Position numbers and translations under genes: made by a program
Assembly (NCBI RefSeq): GCF_002608565.1
Contig: NZ_LIXM01000018.1
Span: forward strand, 1 to 64,000
Direction of reading: 5' to 3'
DNA length: 64,000 bases
Source: Vibrio sp. PID17_43
GTDB taxonomy: Bacteria > Pseudomonadota > Gammaproteobacteria > Enterobacterales > Vibrionaceae
The notes under the pieces: model-generated
What the model was told of the DNA's origin: nothing
Databases searched by the model: none
Seen by the model: only the letters and a program-made list of their open reading frames with translations
Shown here: positions 47,564-58,427 of the stretch, piece after piece
Layout: every line of letters begins with the position of its first letter
Numbering within the stretch: position 1 is the stretch's first letter

Positions 47564-48094
47564 AGCGTCTCCTTGCCGCAAGCGCGGCTATGCTGCAGAA
47601 AGTTAAGTAGGTAAAAATCTTAACTCTGATTGCTTGCAATAGAGGTCGTCGAGCTATGTCGGTTAGTGCGCAACTGAGTAGCAAGACAACTTATTGCAAA
47701 CCCGTGTTGATCCTAATCGTGTAGTTGTACACTCAAATCATACGCAATGCTTTTGAGTGCTCCTCACAACAAGTATACGTAATATTTACTTGTTACAACT
47801 CAATAATTGCCATGAGTTTTTTACAATTTGATTGCATTCTGAGTTCAGAAAAAAAAGTTTGTGCTTCGGGGCGTTTCAGCGTGACCTATATCACAGCATC
47901 AAGTAAGATTACCGACCTTTTTCTGCACATGGGCTAAGTCCAAATTATCATGTTGAGCTGAATTGAATATCTTCAGTTAAAAGTGGCATGGCAAGCATAA
48001 TTGGTATAGCAGAAGCCAGAATCAGTTCTAAACTATTACCCATGCCACCGGGCATGAGTAGACAAACAAGAATCAACAACGAGGTAGTCAATAC
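47564..48094. other. Divergent intergenic region between the PhoH gene and rapA
   Basis: About 530 bp hold no gene I can support. Contents: a TTGCAAT / ATTGCAA inverted pair (47634-47640 and 47693-47699); a CRP-type site at 47880; and a short hairpin CATGCC / GGCATG (48041-48046 with 48051-48056) in the rapA leader. A 70-codon open frame at 47725-47937 has no ribosome site or recognisable content and is not accepted. The length would allow a small RNA but I see no specific sign of one. Confidence 0.55.
47879..47896. promoter_or_regulatory. Candidate CRP-binding site
   Basis: CGTGACCTATATCACAG has the GTGA-N6-TCAC arrangement of the CRP consensus TGTGA-N6-TCACA. It lies about 200 bp before rapA and 320 bp before the PhoH gene start; which promoter it serves is unclear. 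Confidence 0.5.
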
Positions 48095-51004
48095 ATGACA
48101 TTTGCTTTGGGGCAGCGCTGGATTAGCGATACGGAAAGTGATTTAGGTTTAGGTACCGTAGTAGCAATGGATGCTCGTACTGTGACATTGATGTTTGCCG
48201 CATCAGAGGAAAACCGAGTTTACGCACGTAACGAGGCGCCAGTTACCCGAGTAACGTTTAACGTCGGTGATGTCATCGATTGCCAAGAAGGTTGGTCACT
48301 GAAAGTTGAAGAAGTACTGGAAGATGAAGGTTTATATACTTATTTTGGTACTCGTGAAGATACACAAGAAACCGCGGTTATTTTACGTGAGATTTTTCTA
48401 AGCAATCATATCCGTTTTAACAAGCCTCAAGATAAGTTGTACGCAGGTCAGATTGACCGTATGGACAACTTTGTTTTGCGTTACCGTGCATTGAAAAACC
48501 AGTTCGAGCAGCATAAGAGTCCAATGCGTGGCTTGTGTGGCATGCGAGCGGGTTTGATTCCTCATCAGCTTTACATTGCTCACGAAGTCGGTCGCCGTTA
48601 TGCACCACGTGTACTACTTGCGGATGAAGTAGGTCTTGGTAAAACCATTGAAGCAGGCATGATCATCCACCAGCAAGTGCTGTCTGGCCGTGCCGAGCGC
48701 ATTCTGATTGTCGTACCTGAGACACTTCAGCACCAATGGCTGGTAGAGATGATGCGTCGTTTCAACCTGCACTTCTCAATCTTTGATGAAGAGCGTTGTA
48801 TTGAAGCGTTCGCAGAAGCAGAGAACCCATTTGATACGCAGCAATATGTACTGTGTTCTTTAGACTTCCTACGTAAGAGCCGCAAGCGCTTTGAACAAGC
48901 ACGAGAAGGCGAGTGGGACCTATTGGTGGTCGATGAAGCGCACCACCTTGAGTGGAGCCAAGACAAGCCAAGCCGTGAGTATCAAGTGGTTGAAGGTTTA
49001 GCAGAGCGCACTGCAGGCGTGTTACTACTAACAGCAACACCGGAGCAATTAGGTCGTGAGAGCCACTTTGCGCGTCTGCGTCTACTGGATCCAGACCGTT
49101 TCTACGATTACGACACCTTTGTCGAAGAAGAAGAGCAATACGCGCCAGTCGCCGACGCAATTACGTCGCTATTCTCTGGTGAGAAACTGCCTGACGAAGC
49201 GAAGAACCAAATTACGGAGCTGCTTTCTGAGCAAGATGTTGAGCCGCTATTCCGCATTATCGAAAGCGACAGTGATGAAGACTTAAAAGCCTCAGCACGC
49301 CAAGAGCTTATCGACAATCTAATGGATCGTCACGGTACAGGTCGCGTGCTATTCCGTAACACGCGCGCGGCAATTAAAGGCTTCCCGACCCGTAATGTGC
49401 ATTTAATGCCAATGGACATCCCATCACAGTATACAACGTCAATGCGAGTGTCTGGCATGATTGGTGGCAAGATGTCACCAGAAGCGCGGGCGATGAAAAA
49501 CCTGTATCCAGAAGAGATCTTCCAAGAGTTTGAAGGTGATGACTCAAGCTGGTGGCAATTTGACTCACGCGTGAACTGGTTGCTTGAGAAAGTAAAAGAA
49601 AAACGCAGCGAAAAAGTACTCGTGATTGCGTCTCGTGCAAGTACGGCTTTGCAACTTGAGCAAGCCCTGCGTGAGCGTGAAGGTATCCGCGCCACCGTAT
49701 TCCACGAAGGCATGTCTATCCTAGAGCGTGATAAAGCGGCCGCTTACTTCGCACAAGAAGAGGGCGGCGCACAGGTTCTGATCTGTAGTGAAATCGGCTC
49801 AGAAGGTCGTAACTTCCAATTTGCTAACCAGCTAGTGATGTTCGATTTGCCGTTTAACCCAGACTTGCTTGAGCAGCGTATTGGCCGTCTTGACCGTATT
49901 GGTCAAAAGCGTGATATCGATATTCATGTACCGTACCTAAAAGGTACGTCACAAGCAATCCTGGCGCGTTGGTTTGATGAAGGTTTGAATGCGTTCTCTG
50001 AAACTTGCCCAACTGGTCGCGCAGTTTACGACAAGTACTCAGATGCATTGATTGAGATGCTAGCGTCTGGTGATACGTCAAATCTTGATGAAGTGATTGA
50101 AGAGTCAGCGAAGCTGAACAAAGAGTTGAAATCACAGCTTGAGCAAGGCCGTGACCGTTTGCTAGAGATGCATTCAAACGGTGGCGAGAAAGCACTGCAA
50201 ATCGTTGAGAAAATATCATCCACAGATGGCGATACGAACCTAGTGACATTCGCACTGTCTCTGTTCGACACTATTGGCCTGAATCAAGACGATAAAGGCG
50301 AAAATGCGCTAGTGGTCACCCCATCTGAGCACATGATGGTCCCAAGTTACCCAGGTCTTCCGTACGAAGGGGCGACGATTACCTTTGATCGTGACACGGC
50401 ACTCTCTCGTGAAGATATGCACTTTATCAGTTGGGAACACCCAATGATCCAAGGCGGTATCGATCTTCTGATGAGTGAAGGGGTGGGTACGTCGGCGGTT
50501 TCACTACTGAAGAATAAAGCGCTGCCAGTCGGAACAATTTTACTTGAGCTAATTTATGCAGTGGATGCGCAAGCACCGAAGCGTAGTGGTATTGCTCGTT
50601 TCTTACCAAAGACGCCAATTCGTCTGATGATGGATGCTCGTGGTAATGATCTCTCTTCTCAAGTGGAGTTTGAAGGCTTCAACCGTCAACTGAGCCCTGT
50701 AAATCGTCACCTAGGTAGCAAGCTAGTGACATCAGTACAGAAAGATATTCACAACCTAATCGAAGCGGGTGATGCGCAGGTTGAAAAGCAAGTGGAAGAA
50801 GTGCGTCAGCAAGCGCATCAAGAGATGCAGCACAGCTTGAATGCAGAGCTAGAACGTCTGCAAGCGCTGAAAGCCGTGAACCCGAATATCCGTGATGAAG
50901 AAATTGAAGCAATCGAAGCGCAAATTAAAGAGCTTACCGGTTACATTAACCAAGCTCAAGTGCAGCTCGATTCATTGCGTTTAATCGTGGTAAGCCACAA
51001 CTGA
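48095..51004 (+). CDS. rapA: RNA polymerase-recycling ATPase RapA (HepA)
   Basis: Swi2/Snf2-type ATPase that binds RNA polymerase and promotes its release after termination, especially in salt. The 969 residues nearly equal E. coli RapA (968). N-terminal Tudor-like repeats precede the motor, with Walker A DEVGLGKT at about 177-184 and DEAHH at 280-284; the helicase C domain has [22 protein letters not shown]-terminal coiled coil follows. A terminator is downstream. The gene lies next to rluA, as in E. coli. Confidence 0.98.
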   Translation: MTFALGQRWISDTESDLGLGTVVAMDARTVTLMFAASEENRVYARNEAPVTRVTFNVGDVIDCQEGWSLKVEEVLEDEGLYTYFGTREDTQETAVILREIFLSNHIRFNKPQDKLYAGQIDRMDNFVLRYRALKNQFEQHKSPMRGLCGMRAGLIPHQLYIAHEVGRRYAPRVLLADEVGLGKTIEAGMIIHQQVLSGRAERILIVVPETLQHQWLVEMMRRFNLHFSIFDEERCIEAFAEAENPFDTQQYVLCSLDFLRKSRKRFEQAREGEWDLLVVDEAHHLEWSQDKPSREYQVVEGLAERTAGVLLLTATPEQLGRESHFARLRLLDPDRFYDYDTFVEEEEQYAPVADAITSLFSGEKLPDEAKNQITELLSEQDVEPLFRIIESDSDEDLKASARQELIDNLMDRHGTGRVLFRNTRAAIKGFPTRNVHLMPMDIPSQYTTSMRVSGMIGGKMSPEARAMKNLYPEEIFQEFEGDDSSWWQFDSRVNWLLEKVKEKRSEKVLVIASRASTALQLEQALREREGIRATVFHEGMSILERDKAAAYFAQEEGGAQVLICSEIGSEGRNFQFANQLVMFDLPFNPDLLEQRIGRLDRIGQKRDIDIHVPYLKGTSQAILARWFDEGLNAFSETCPTGRAVYDKYSDALIEMLASGDTSNLDEVIEESAKLNKELKSQLEQGRDRLLEMHSNGGEKALQIVEKISSTDGDTNLVTFALSLFDTIGLNQDDKGENALVVTPSEHMMVPSYPGLPYEGATITFDRDTALSREDMHFISWEHPMIQGGIDLLMSEGVGTSAVSLLKNKALPVGTILLELIYAVDAQAPKRSGIARFLPKTPIRLMMDARGNDLSSQVEFEGFNRQLSPVNRHLGSKLVTSVQKDIHNLIEAGDAQVEKQVEEVRQQAHQEMQHSLNAELERLQALKAVNPNIRDEEIEAIEAQIKELTGYINQAQVQLDSLRLIVVSHN

Positions 51005-51033
51005 TTGGTTTTTATCTAAAAACTTGATAATAA

Positions 51034-51062
51034 AAAACGGCTCCTTTACGGGAGTCGTTTTC
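51034..51062 (+). terminator. Terminator of rapA
   Basis: AACGGCTCC pairs with GGAGTCGTT (one G-U) around a short TTTACG loop, with A run before and T run after. It lies 30 nt after the rapA stop. Confidence 0.85.
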
Positions 51063-51104
51063 GTATTAAAATAGCCTTCTTTTCTATATTTTGAGAGCAC
51101 ACTG

Positions 51105-51857
51105 ATGGCAATGCTTGAATACAATCCACCGACTGATCCTTGGACCGATATCGTGTTTGAGGACGATCATATCTTAGCTGTGAATAAGCCATCAGGTTTG
51201 CTATCTGTGCCGGGACGTCTTGCTGAACACCACGACAGCATGTGGAGTCGTCTTCAGGAGCAGTATCCAGAGATCCAGGTGGTGCATCGTTTGGATATGT
51301 CGACTTCTGGCTTGATGGTTCTTGCGAAAAACAAACGTGCTGAGAGCGCATTGAAAAAGCAGTTCCAATTTCGTCTAACCCACAAAATTTATTATGCGCG
51401 CGTTTGGGGACACATTGATCAGCAAGAAGGCGAGATCGATCTGCCGCTGATTTGTGATTGGCCGAACCGCCCATTACAAAAGGTGTGCTTTGACGACGGT
51501 AAGCCATCGAAAACCCTATTTCAGGTGGCGAAGTTAGAAGAACATGAAGACGGTTCGAAAACGACCATTGTGCGATTATTGCCAATCACGGGCCGTTCAC
51601 ACCAGCTGCGTGTCCATATGCAGGCGCTAGGGCATCCGATTGTCGGTGATGAGTTCTATGCAACGGAAGAGGCGAAAGCGTTCTCAGAGCGTCTTGAATT
51701 ACACGCCTCAGAACTGAGTTTCTACCACCCAAAGAGCGATTGGCTGCGTAGCATTTTTGTTCCTTGTGATTTTTATCCTGAAGCGGAAGAGATGATCTTT
51801 GACTATTTCGACCCAGCGCGTAAATTACCTGATTATAAAACACTGCCTCGCTCATAA
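51105..51857 (+). CDS. rluA: Dual-specificity pseudouridine synthase RluA
   Basis: Converts uridine 746 of 23S rRNA and uridine 32 of several tRNAs to pseudouridine. The catalytic aspartate is Asp64 in HRLDMSTSG, the same number as in E. coli RluA; other family motifs are VNKPSGLLSVPGR and PITGRSHQLRVHMQALGHPI. The 250 residues are slightly longer at the C-terminus than E. coli RluA (219) and end in a charged segment. It follows rapA as in E. coli, though with a terminator between. Confidence 0.96.
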   Translation: MAMLEYNPPTDPWTDIVFEDDHILAVNKPSGLLSVPGRLAEHHDSMWSRLQEQYPEIQVVHRLDMSTSGLMVLAKNKRAESALKKQFQFRLTHKIYYARVWGHIDQQEGEIDLPLICDWPNRPLQKVCFDDGKPSKTLFQVAKLEEHEDGSKTTIVRLLPITGRSHQLRVHMQALGHPIVGDEFYATEEAKAFSERLELHASELSFYHPKSDWLRSIFVPCDFYPEAEEMIFDYFDPARKLPDYKTLPRS

Positions 51858-51889
51858 ATTAATCCTCAGGCAGTGAACAAGGAGCTGTT

Positions 51890-52852
51890 ATGTCACTGCC
51901 TAAAGTGGTCTTTCTTGACCGTGCGACCATCCCTGCTCATATTCAGATACCACGCCCTAGCTTTGCTCACCAATGGGTAGAATATGAGTACACCTCACCA
52001 CAGCAAGTCACTGAACGCCTTACGGATGCACACATCGTTATTAGCAACAAGGTGGTGCTCGATCAAACCATTCTTACCCAATTGCCGAATATCAAAATGA
52101 TCGCCGTAGCCGCGACAGGATTTAATAACGTCGATGTGCACTATTGTGCGGAGCGTGATATCGCGGTGGCTAACGTACGTGGTTATGCGACTCGATCTGT
52201 ACCAGAGCATGTTATCGCCATGTTGTTTGCGTTGCGCCGTAATCTATTTGGTTACCACCAAGATATTGCCGCAGGAGAGTGGCAACGCAATAAGCAGTTT
52301 TGTTTTTTTACTCATCCTATTGGTGATATCGCAGGCAGCACACTCGGTGTGATTGGCGGTGGTGCATTAGGTCAAGCAACCGCTCAGTTGGCGCAGGCCG
52401 TCGGTATGAAGGTATTGTTTGCCGAGCACAAAGGCGTGAGTGAGTGTCGAGAGGGGTACACCGAGTTTGATGAGGTACTCAAGCAGTCCGATGCGATTAC
52501 GCTGCATTGCCCATTGAATGACGATACTTATCACCTAATCAGCACGGTTGAATTGCAGAAAATGAAGTCGACGGCGATTTTGATCAATACGGGGCGCGGT
52601 GGTCTGGTGGATGAGTTAGCGTTGGTGGATGCGCTGAAAGAAGAGGAGATTGCCGCCGCAGGTGTGGACGTATTTACTCAGGAGCCCGCCGATGAAACGA
52701 ATCCACTGCTCGCCAATATGCACTTGCCGAATTTGTTGCTCACACCACATGTTGCATGGGGGAGCGATTCTTCTCTCCAGCGTTTGGCTGAAATCTTAAT
52801 CGAGAATATTAATGCGTTTGAGCGGGGCGAAAGGTTCAATCGCTTAACCTGA
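51890..52852 (+). CDS. D-2-hydroxyacid dehydrogenase
   Basis: NAD(P)-dependent dehydrogenase of the D-isomer-specific 2-hydroxyacid family, most like the glycerate/hydroxypyruvate reductase branch. The Rossmann motif GVIGGGALGQATAQLAQ lies near 153-169 and the catalytic triad is visible: Arg in NTGRGG, Glu in FTQEPADET, His in TPHVAWGSDS. The 320 residues are of normal length. AAGGAGC precedes the ATG. The substrate cannot be told from sequence. It follows rluA by 32 bp and ends with a strong terminator. Confidence 0.9.
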   Translation: MSLPKVVFLDRATIPAHIQIPRPSFAHQWVEYEYTSPQQVTERLTDAHIVISNKVVLDQTILTQLPNIKMIAVAATGFNNVDVHYCAERDIAVANVRGYATRSVPEHVIAMLFALRRNLFGYHQDIAAGEWQRNKQFCFFTHPIGDIAGSTLGVIGGGALGQATAQLAQAVGMKVLFAEHKGVSECREGYTEFDEVLKQSDAITLHCPLNDDTYHLISTVELQKMKSTAILINTGRGGLVDELALVDALKEEEIAAAGVDVFTQEPADETNPLLANMHLPNLLLTPHVAWGSDSSLQRLAEILIENINAFERGERFNRLT

Positions 52853-52875
52853 TGTGTGTATCGCTTGGAAGTAAT

Positions 52876-52910
52876 AAAAAGCAGACCTCAAGTGAGGTCT
52901 GCTTTTTTTG
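52876..52910. terminator. Terminator between dehydrogenase and darP
   Basis: AAAAAGCAGACCTCA pairs with TGAGGTCTGCTTTTT across an AG centre. The A run before and T run after allow function in both directions, fitting the convergent genes. Confidence 0.92.
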
Positions 52911-52928
52911 CTGTTAAACGGAGTAGAA

Positions 52929-53456
52929 TTAAACTTCTTCTTCGTTCAGCGCTTTTAGAATTTGGAAGATTTCACGGTAAGACTTTGCTGGCTTGCCGGC
53001 TTTCTTCTCTTTCGCTGCTTGACGCGCAAGTTGACGAAGGCGTTGACGGTCTGCAGTTGGGTACAGATCTACCACATCATCAATTGCCTTATCACCTTCT
53101 TCTACTACACGATCTCGTAGCACTTCTAGCTTGTGCAGTACGGCTGTTGCTTGCGAGTGCTTGTTGCGAACTTTGTCCAGAGCCGCTTGGATTGGCTCTG
53201 GATCTTCATAGCGCATCAATTTACCGATACGTTGCAATTGACGACGGCGAGCTTCGTTTTTAAAGCGTTGTGCATCCGCAATTGCTTCTCGCAGATCTTC
53301 GCTCATTGGGAACTTTTCTAATGTCGATGGCTTAAGACCGACTAGCTCTTCACCAAGCTTTTGCAGCTCTTCCATGTCGCGCTTCATCTCGGATTTACTT
53401 ACCCAGATGATCTCTTCTTCTGGTTCCCATGGCGCTTTTTGATTCTTACGTGCCAT
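52929..53456 (-). CDS. darP: Ribosome-associated protein DarP (YjgA)
   Basis: Factor of late 50S subunit assembly, formerly YjgA (DUF615). The 175-residue, highly charged, helical protein begins [20 protein letters not shown] and has the family's [20 protein letters not shown] and [18 protein letters not shown] segments. It is transcribed away from tldE, as in E. coli, where yjgA and pmbA are divergent neighbours. Confidence 0.95.
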   Translation of the reverse strand: MARKNQKAPWEPEEEIIWVSKSEMKRDMEELQKLGEELVGLKPSTLEKFPMSEDLREAIADAQRFKNEARRRQLQRIGKLMRYEDPEPIQAALDKVRNKHSQATAVLHKLEVLRDRVVEEGDKAIDDVVDLYPTADRQRLRQLARQAAKEKKAGKPAKSYREIFQILKALNEEEV

Positions 53457-53566
53457 TTCAGTTGCCTGTGTTCTGATTAATATTATGACTATTTTAACAA
53501 GAATCGTGGGGAGAAAGCGAAATTCTTGTTATTCTATTGTACATCGAATACATGATGTGAAAGACA

Positions 53567-54910
53567 ATGGATATTAAACAGCAGGTTGCTGAGCAACGAA
53601 CCGAGCTAGAACAAGCCGTCGCAAGGGCGTTGGAGATCGCTGCAGCGAAGTCTGATGCCGCTGAAGTCGCAATTACAAAAAGCACAGGCTTGAGTGTTTC
53701 CACTCGCATGGGCGATGTAGAAAATGTTGAGTTCAACAGCGATGGTGCACTTGGCATCACCGTCTACCGTGGCCAACGCAAGGGCAGTGCTTCCACATCA
53801 GACTTGAGCGAAGCCGCAATTAAGCAAACCGTGTTAGCGGCATTAGACATTGCTCAATACACATCAGAAGACCCATTCGCAGGCCCTGCGGCAAAAGAGT
53901 TCATGGTCAAAGACATTCCGGACCTAGACCTGTTCCATCCAGACGCTCCCAATCCAGATTATGCAGCAGAAGTAGCGATTGCGGCTGAAAAAGAAGCACT
54001 GAACTACAGTGAAGCGATTAAGCAAAGTGATGGTGCCAGTTACGACAGCCACTACGGCGTAAAAGTCTATGGTAACAGCCATGGCTTGCTAGCAAGTTAC
54101 GCGTCAAGTCGTCACAGCACTAGTTGCTGTGTGATTGGCGTGGGTAAAAATGGCGAGATGGAACGTGATTACAGCTACACCGTAGCACGTCACCGTGATG
54201 ATCTTTGGACACCAGAGACGGTTGGCCGTAAAGCGGCGGAAAAAACCATCAGCCGCCTCGATGCGCAAAAGCTAAAAACGGGTAAGTACCCTGTGATGTT
54301 TGCCGCTGATGTAGCGACGGGCTTGATTGGTCATCTAGTGATGGCGATTAGCGGTGGTAACTTGTACCGTAAATCCTCTTTCCTGCTTGATCACCTTGGC
54401 AAGCAAGTGCTGCCGGAGTGGTTCAATATCTCAGAACGTCCGCACGTGCTACGCGGCTTGGCTTCAAGCCCATTTGACAGTGAAGGCGTATACACACAAG
54501 ACCGTGAAATCATCACTGATGGTGTTTTGGCGACTTACTTACTAACTAGCTACGCTGCTCGCAAGATGAAGATGGACCCAACGGGTCACGCTGGTGGTAT
54601 TCATAACTGGTATGTGAAGTCTACGGGTCAAAACTTCGAGCAAATGCTGAAAGAGCTGGGCACTGGTCTACTGGTAACAGAAACCATGGGTCAAGGCGTG
54701 AACGTGGTGACCGGTGATTATTCACGTGGTGCTGCGGGTTTTTGGGTAGAGAATGGTGTCATCCAATATCCAGTATCCGAGATCACGATTGCTGGCAACC
54801 TGAAAGAGATGTTCAACAAGATTGTTGCAGTGGGTAGTGATGTGGAGACCCGCTCACAAATCCAGACGGGGTCTATCTTGCTTGATACCATGAAGGTGGC
54901 GGGGGAGTAA
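53567..54910 (+). CDS. tldE: TldE (PmbA), non-catalytic partner of TldD
   Basis: Pairs with TldD to form the heterodimeric peptidase. It shows the U62-family fold, with [20 protein letters not shown] near the N-terminus and [20 protein letters not shown] near the C-terminus, but lacks the HExxxH metal motif, as expected for TldE. The 447 residues are close to E. coli PmbA (450). A terminator follows. Confidence 0.96.
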   Translation: MDIKQQVAEQRTELEQAVARALEIAAAKSDAAEVAITKSTGLSVSTRMGDVENVEFNSDGALGITVYRGQRKGSASTSDLSEAAIKQTVLAALDIAQYTSEDPFAGPAAKEFMVKDIPDLDLFHPDAPNPDYAAEVAIAAEKEALNYSEAIKQSDGASYDSHYGVKVYGNSHGLLASYASSRHSTSCCVIGVGKNGEMERDYSYTVARHRDDLWTPETVGRKAAEKTISRLDAQKLKTGKYPVMFAADVATGLIGHLVMAISGGNLYRKSSFLLDHLGKQVLPEWFNISERPHVLRGLASSPFDSEGVYTQDREIITDGVLATYLLTSYAARKMKMDPTGHAGGIHNWYVKSTGQNFEQMLKELGTGLLVTETMGQGVNVVTGDYSRGAAGFWVENGVIQYPVSEITIAGNLKEMFNKIVAVGSDVETRSQIQTGSILLDTMKVAGE

Positions 54911-54932
54911 GCTTTTCTAGCCAATAGATGTG

Positions 54933-54966
54933 AAAAAGCCTGATGTGTTCATCAGGCTTTTTTTTG
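54933..54966. terminator. Terminator between tldE and mgtE
   Basis: AAAAAGCCTGATG (54933-54945) pairs with CATCAGGCTTTTT (54950-54962), loop TGTT, with a longer T run on the plus strand. It serves tldE and probably mgtE from the other side. Confidence 0.92.
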
Positions 54967-54989
54967 TTTTTAAGCGTCCTAGCCCTGAG

Positions 54990-56345
54990 TCAGATCGCTA
55001 GGGTTGCCAGGCCAAGGAAGACTGAAAGACCAATCACATCGGTGACGGTGGTCAATGCCATTCCACCCGCTAAGGCTGGATCGATGTTCATCTTCTTAAG
55101 CAGTATTGGAATACTTACCCCGGCAACACCCGCAACTAACAGGTTGGTTAACATGGCAGCCGAGATGATCCCACCGAGCATCCAGTTCCCTTTCCACACG
55201 ACAACAATGCCGCCGATGATCAATGCCCACATGATACCATTGAGTAAGCCGATGGCGGCTTCTTTCATCAATAGTTCGCGTTTGTTGGCGTCACCGATAT
55301 GGCCAAGTGCAAGGCCACGAATGACCAGTGCAACCGTTTGGTTCCCCGCAACACCGCCCATCGATGGCACAATGGTCATTAAGACAGCGATTGCGGCCAT
55401 TTGATCGAGCGTGGCTTCGAACATGTTCGACACGGATGCCGCTGCCAGTGCGGCAAGCACGTTGGCGCCTAACCAGACACTACGTTTACGTGCCGATTTA
55501 AACACTGGGGCGAAGGTATCTTCGTCGTCATCCATACCCGCCATACTCATCATTGAGTGTTCTGCGTCTTCGCGAATAACGTCGACCACGTCATCGATGG
55601 TGATACGGCCAACGAGGTGCTGATTTTCATCCACGACTGGCGCTGAAACCCAGTTACGACGTTCAAATAGGCTTGCCACATCAGAGTCACTGGTGTCTAC
55701 CGTGATGGCGTCGTCTGCATCTTCCATCACATCCCTGACTTTTACATCAGGTTGAGTGGTGATCAGTGTGGTGATTGGCAGTTCACCGATCAGCTTGTTC
55801 TCATCGTCAATGACGTAAAGCGCGTCGGTTGCTTCAGGCAGTTCGCCTTTTATGCGCAAGTAACGCAGGACGACGTCGACGTCGACGTCACCACGAATGG
55901 TGATGACATCGGTATTCATCAATCCGCCAGCGGAATCCTCAGGGTAGGATAGGGCGGTCTCGACGCGTAGGCGGTCGTCAGAGTCCATTTGTGATAGGAC
56001 TTCACGCGATAGCGTATCTGGCAAGCTCCGTAGTACGTAAGCCACGTCATCGGTGTCCATGCCTTCTGTCGCTTCTGCCAGCGCTTCAGGGGCCATTTTT
56101 GACACCAGACTGTCTTTTACGTCTTCGTTCAGTTCATCGAGGATCTCACCGTAGTCTTCCGGATCGGTCAGCTGCCATAGTACTTCACGACTTTTACGCG
56201 GAGATGCTTCTAAAAGGTGCGCGATATCCTCAGGTTCCATGTCCTGTAGTTGACGACGAACATGGACGAAGCGGCCATTCTCTAGTGCTTCTGTGACTTC
56301 TTGGAGGGCTTGGTGAGCTTGGTCGAATTCTATTTGCTCTGCCAT
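54990..56345 (-). CDS. mgtE: Magnesium channel/transporter MgtE
   Basis: Mg2+ channel gated by intracellular Mg2+. An acidic helical N domain (about 1-130), two CBS domains (about 138-260) and a five-span membrane domain (about 285-451) are in the standard order. Pore motifs include PSMGGVAGNQTVALVIRGLA and the C-terminal DPALAGGMALTTVTDVIGL with the ion-site aspartate. The 451 residues are the family norm. It lies between tldE and npr on the minus strand and appears to be a separate unit, with 165 bp of noncoding DNA before it. No M-box riboswitch is evident in that short leader. Confidence 0.95.
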   Translation of the reverse strand: MAEQIEFDQAHQALQEVTEALENGRFVHVRRQLQDMEPEDIAHLLEASPRKSREVLWQLTDPEDYGEILDELNEDVKDSLVSKMAPEALAEATEGMDTDDVAYVLRSLPDTLSREVLSQMDSDDRLRVETALSYPEDSAGGLMNTDVITIRGDVDVDVVLRYLRIKGELPEATDALYVIDDENKLIGELPITTLITTQPDVKVRDVMEDADDAITVDTSDSDVASLFERRNWVSAPVVDENQHLVGRITIDDVVDVIREDAEHSMMSMAGMDDDEDTFAPVFKSARKRSVWLGANVLAALAAASVSNMFEATLDQMAAIAVLMTIVPSMGGVAGNQTVALVIRGLALGHIGDANKRELLMKEAAIGLLNGIMWALIIGGIVVVWKGNWMLGGIISAAMLTNLLVAGVAGVSIPILLKKMNIDPALAGGMALTTVTDVIGLSVFLGLATLAI

Positions 56346-56457
56346 TCATTCCTCCCAATTCCTGATATTTACAATGCGTTGAATAGTATCTTAATTCTAG
56401 GCACCTTTTAATAACAACTTATGAAAGTAGACAAAATTATTTGTTGATGGGAGGCTA

Positions 56458-56483
56458 GGGATGAGAAGGGATGAGAAGGGATG
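56458..56483. repeat. Short tandem repeat of a 10-bp unit
   Basis: GGGATGAGAA occurs twice in full and a third time as GGGATG (56458-56483). It lies between npr and mgtE, downstream of the npr hairpin and upstream of mgtE. Copy number could vary between strains. Confidence 0.75.
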
Positions 56484-56497
56484 TGTGCAGATGTGAG

Positions 56498-56523
56498 CAA
56501 AGCGAGTGAATCACTCGCTTTCT
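56498..56523 (-). terminator. Hairpin overlapping the npr stop codon
   Basis: AAAGCGAGTGA and TCACTCGCTTT (56500-56521) form a near-perfect palindrome. The last codons and the TGA of npr lie within it. Read on the minus strand the stem is followed by TTTGCTC, a poor U tract, so termination may be partial or the hairpin may protect the 3' end. Confidence 0.65.
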
Positions 56524-56786
56524 TCAAATTTGTCTTCGATCAGGTGACAAACTGCATTGAGGGCTTGCTCTGACTGTTCGCCAGTGGCGTGGATAGTAAC
56601 ATATTGTCCTTGAGCGGATTCGAGCATTAGCAGGCCCATCACGCTGTCTGCGGTCGCCGTTGTATCCTCTTCGTTGTTGATAGTAACGACGGCATCAAAA
56701 CTTTGTGCCAGTTCAACTAACTTAATGGCTGCGCGAGCATGTAAGCCTAAGCGATTTTGGATCAATACTTTACGACTTAATTCCAC
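56511..56786 (-). CDS. ptsO: Phosphocarrier protein NPr of the nitrogen PTS
   Basis: HPr-like carrier that takes phosphate from EI-Ntr (PtsP) and passes it to EIIA-Ntr (PtsN). The 91-residue protein has the phosphorylated histidine at 16 in GLHARAA and the HPr-fold motif [17 protein letters not shown]. It is the last gene of the rpoN cluster (also called npr), 2 bp after rapZ. Confidence 0.96.
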   Translation of the reverse strand: MELSRKVLIQNRLGLHARAAIKLVELAQSFDAVVTINNEEDTTATADSVMGLLMLESAQGQYVTIHATGEQSEQALNAVCHLIEDKFEESE

Positions 56787-56788
56787 CG

Positions 56789-57652
56789 TTATTCCTTAAC
56801 GTTTTTTTCCAATGAAGTGTGGCGAATTTGCACTTGATGCCCTTTTTCTGCGAAGTATTCACCAATTTTTTGTGTTAGATATACCGAGCGATGTTTACCC
56901 CCTGTACAGCCAATCGCAACCGTTAGGTAGCTGCGGTTGTTTTTCTCTAACATCGGTAACCATGTCTCAATAAAACTTTCAATTTGCTTTTTGAGCTCAA
57001 GAACCGGTTGATGTTGTTCTAAAAAGGCAGCAATAGGGGCATCTAATCCTGTAAATGGACGCAGTGCAGGTTCCCAGTGCGGGTTTGGTAAAAAGCGAAC
57101 GTCAAATACGTAATCCGCATCTGATGGTAGACCAAATTTGAAGCCAAATGACTCAAACACCATGACGAGGTCTTTGCGTTCACGCCCTTCAACACGCATA
57201 CGCACGGTCTCGCTCAAGTCATGCAGCGATTGACCGCTGCTATTGAGCACGAGATCGGCATGGGCTTTTAGTGGCATCAAAATGTTCTGCTCAAGCTCGA
57301 TCGCCTGATCCAAAGAGAGGGATTGACCGTCAAGTGAAAGTGGGTGAATCCGGCGTGTTTCGCTGTAGCGTTTGAGTAACGTTTCTTTGTTTGCATCTAA
57401 GAACAGCACCGTCACGTCGAGTTCCGCTTTGAGCTTTTCTAACGTTGCGTTTAGTTCTTTGAGTTTCTTAGGGATATTACGGATATCAATACTTACAGCG
57501 ACGTTTTGTTTACTGCCGGCAGTGGACTGAACAAATGCATCAAGCAAATTAACCGGTAGATTGTCTACGCAGTAATAACCCATATCCTCAAGTACACGCA
57601 GGGCAACACTTTTACCAGCACCAGAGTGCCCACTGACTACGATTAATCGCAT
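56789..57652 (-). CDS. rapZ: RNase adapter protein RapZ
   Basis: In E. coli RapZ binds glucosamine-6-phosphate, targets the sRNA GlmZ to RNase E and so adjusts glmS expression. Walker A GHSGAGKS is at 8-15; the conserved C-terminal domain has [20 protein letters not shown]. The 287 residues match the family (284 in E. coli). It lies between ptsN and npr, as in enterobacteria. Confidence 0.97.
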   Translation of the reverse strand: MRLIVVSGHSGAGKSVALRVLEDMGYYCVDNLPVNLLDAFVQSTAGSKQNVAVSIDIRNIPKKLKELNATLEKLKAELDVTVLFLDANKETLLKRYSETRRIHPLSLDGQSLSLDQAIELEQNILMPLKAHADLVLNSSGQSLHDLSETVRMRVEGRERKDLVMVFESFGFKFGLPSDADYVFDVRFLPNPHWEPALRPFTGLDAPIAAFLEQHQPVLELKKQIESFIETWLPMLEKNNRSYLTVAIGCTGGKHRSVYLTQKIGEYFAEKGHQVQIRHTSLEKNVKE

Positions 57653-57666
57653 GATGATCGCCTTGA

Positions 57667-58113
57667 TTACTGATGAATCATAATGTCGTAGAGTTCTTCA
57701 TCACTCTGAGCATTGCGCAGCATTTTTAACACTTGCTTGTTGCTCAGACGCTCTGCCATGGAGGATAAAGTCTTGAGGTGCTCTTTGCATTGCTCTTCTG
57801 GTACGAGAAGAGCGAAAAGAAGATCGACTGGACGGTTGTCGATAGCATCAAATTCAATCGCTTCGTCACATTGTAGTAGCACGGCGATGGCTTTGTCGCT
57901 GGATGGCATTCTGGCATGAGGAATAGCGATACCGTTACCGATACCTGTACTGCCCATTTTTTCTCTGTTTAGCATACACTCAAACAGCTCTGTTGAATCT
58001 TGACCCGTACTTTCAGCCACGATTTGGCTGATCATTTCCAGGGCACGTTTTTTACTCGTACAATGGACTGCACTTTTCGTGCAGTCCAATGACAGTATCT
58101 CGCTAAGTTGCAT
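57667..58113 (-). CDS. ptsN: Nitrogen-PTS EIIA component PtsN
   Basis: Terminal phosphate acceptor of the nitrogen PTS, which regulates potassium transport and other processes rather than carrying sugar. The active-site histidine is His66 in AIPHARMPS. The 148 residues form a single EIIA-2 domain. It follows hpf by 2 bp and precedes rapZ by 14 bp. Confidence 0.97.
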   Translation of the reverse strand: MQLSEILSLDCTKSAVHCTSKKRALEMISQIVAESTGQDSTELFECMLNREKMGSTGIGNGIAIPHARMPSSDKAIAVLLQCDEAIEFDAIDNRPVDLLFALLVPEEQCKEHLKTLSSMAERLSNKQVLKMLRNAQSDEELYDIMIHQ

Positions 58114-58115
58114 GA

Positions 58116-58403
58116 TTAATGACTGTTTAATTTTTCTTTGTGCTTGTTAAGTTGGCGAACTAACTTATCCACCAGCGAGTCAATCGCTGCATACATATTT
58201 TCGTCATCGGCTGACGCATGGATTTCGCCCTGATTTACGTGGAGCGTAGCTTCCGCGATTTGCTGAAGTTTTTCAACTTTTAGTACAACGTGAACTTGAT
58301 TGATATGGTCGAAGAACCTTTCGAGCTTCTGAAACTTTGTTTGAACATAGTCTTGCATTGAATCGGTAAGATCAACGTGATGGCCTTGAATATTGATTAG
58401 CAT
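58116..58403 (-). CDS. hpf: Ribosome hibernation-promoting factor, short form
   Basis: Binds the 30S decoding channel and helps form 100S dimers in stationary phase. The 95-residue length is that of short HPF, and the sequence (MLINIQGHHVDLTDSMQDYV, HASADDENMYAAIDSLVDKL) matches E. coli HPF. It follows rpoN by 24 bp. Confidence 0.96.
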   Translation of the reverse strand: MLINIQGHHVDLTDSMQDYVQTKFQKLERFFDHINQVHVVLKVEKLQQIAEATLHVNQGEIHASADDENMYAAIDSLVDKLVRQLNKHKEKLNSH

Positions 58404-58427
58404 AGACTTTCCTTTTCAGTTGGTGCC

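Noticed and set aside
47725..47937. A 70-codon open frame between the PhoH gene and rapA
   Set aside because: No ribosome-binding site, no recognisable domain and a composition like noncoding AT-rich DNA; it overlaps a likely regulatory site.
53567..54910. A microcin or peptide substrate gene beside tldD or tldE
   Set aside because: No small ORF with a leader-like, Gly/Ser/Cys-rich product is present near either gene.
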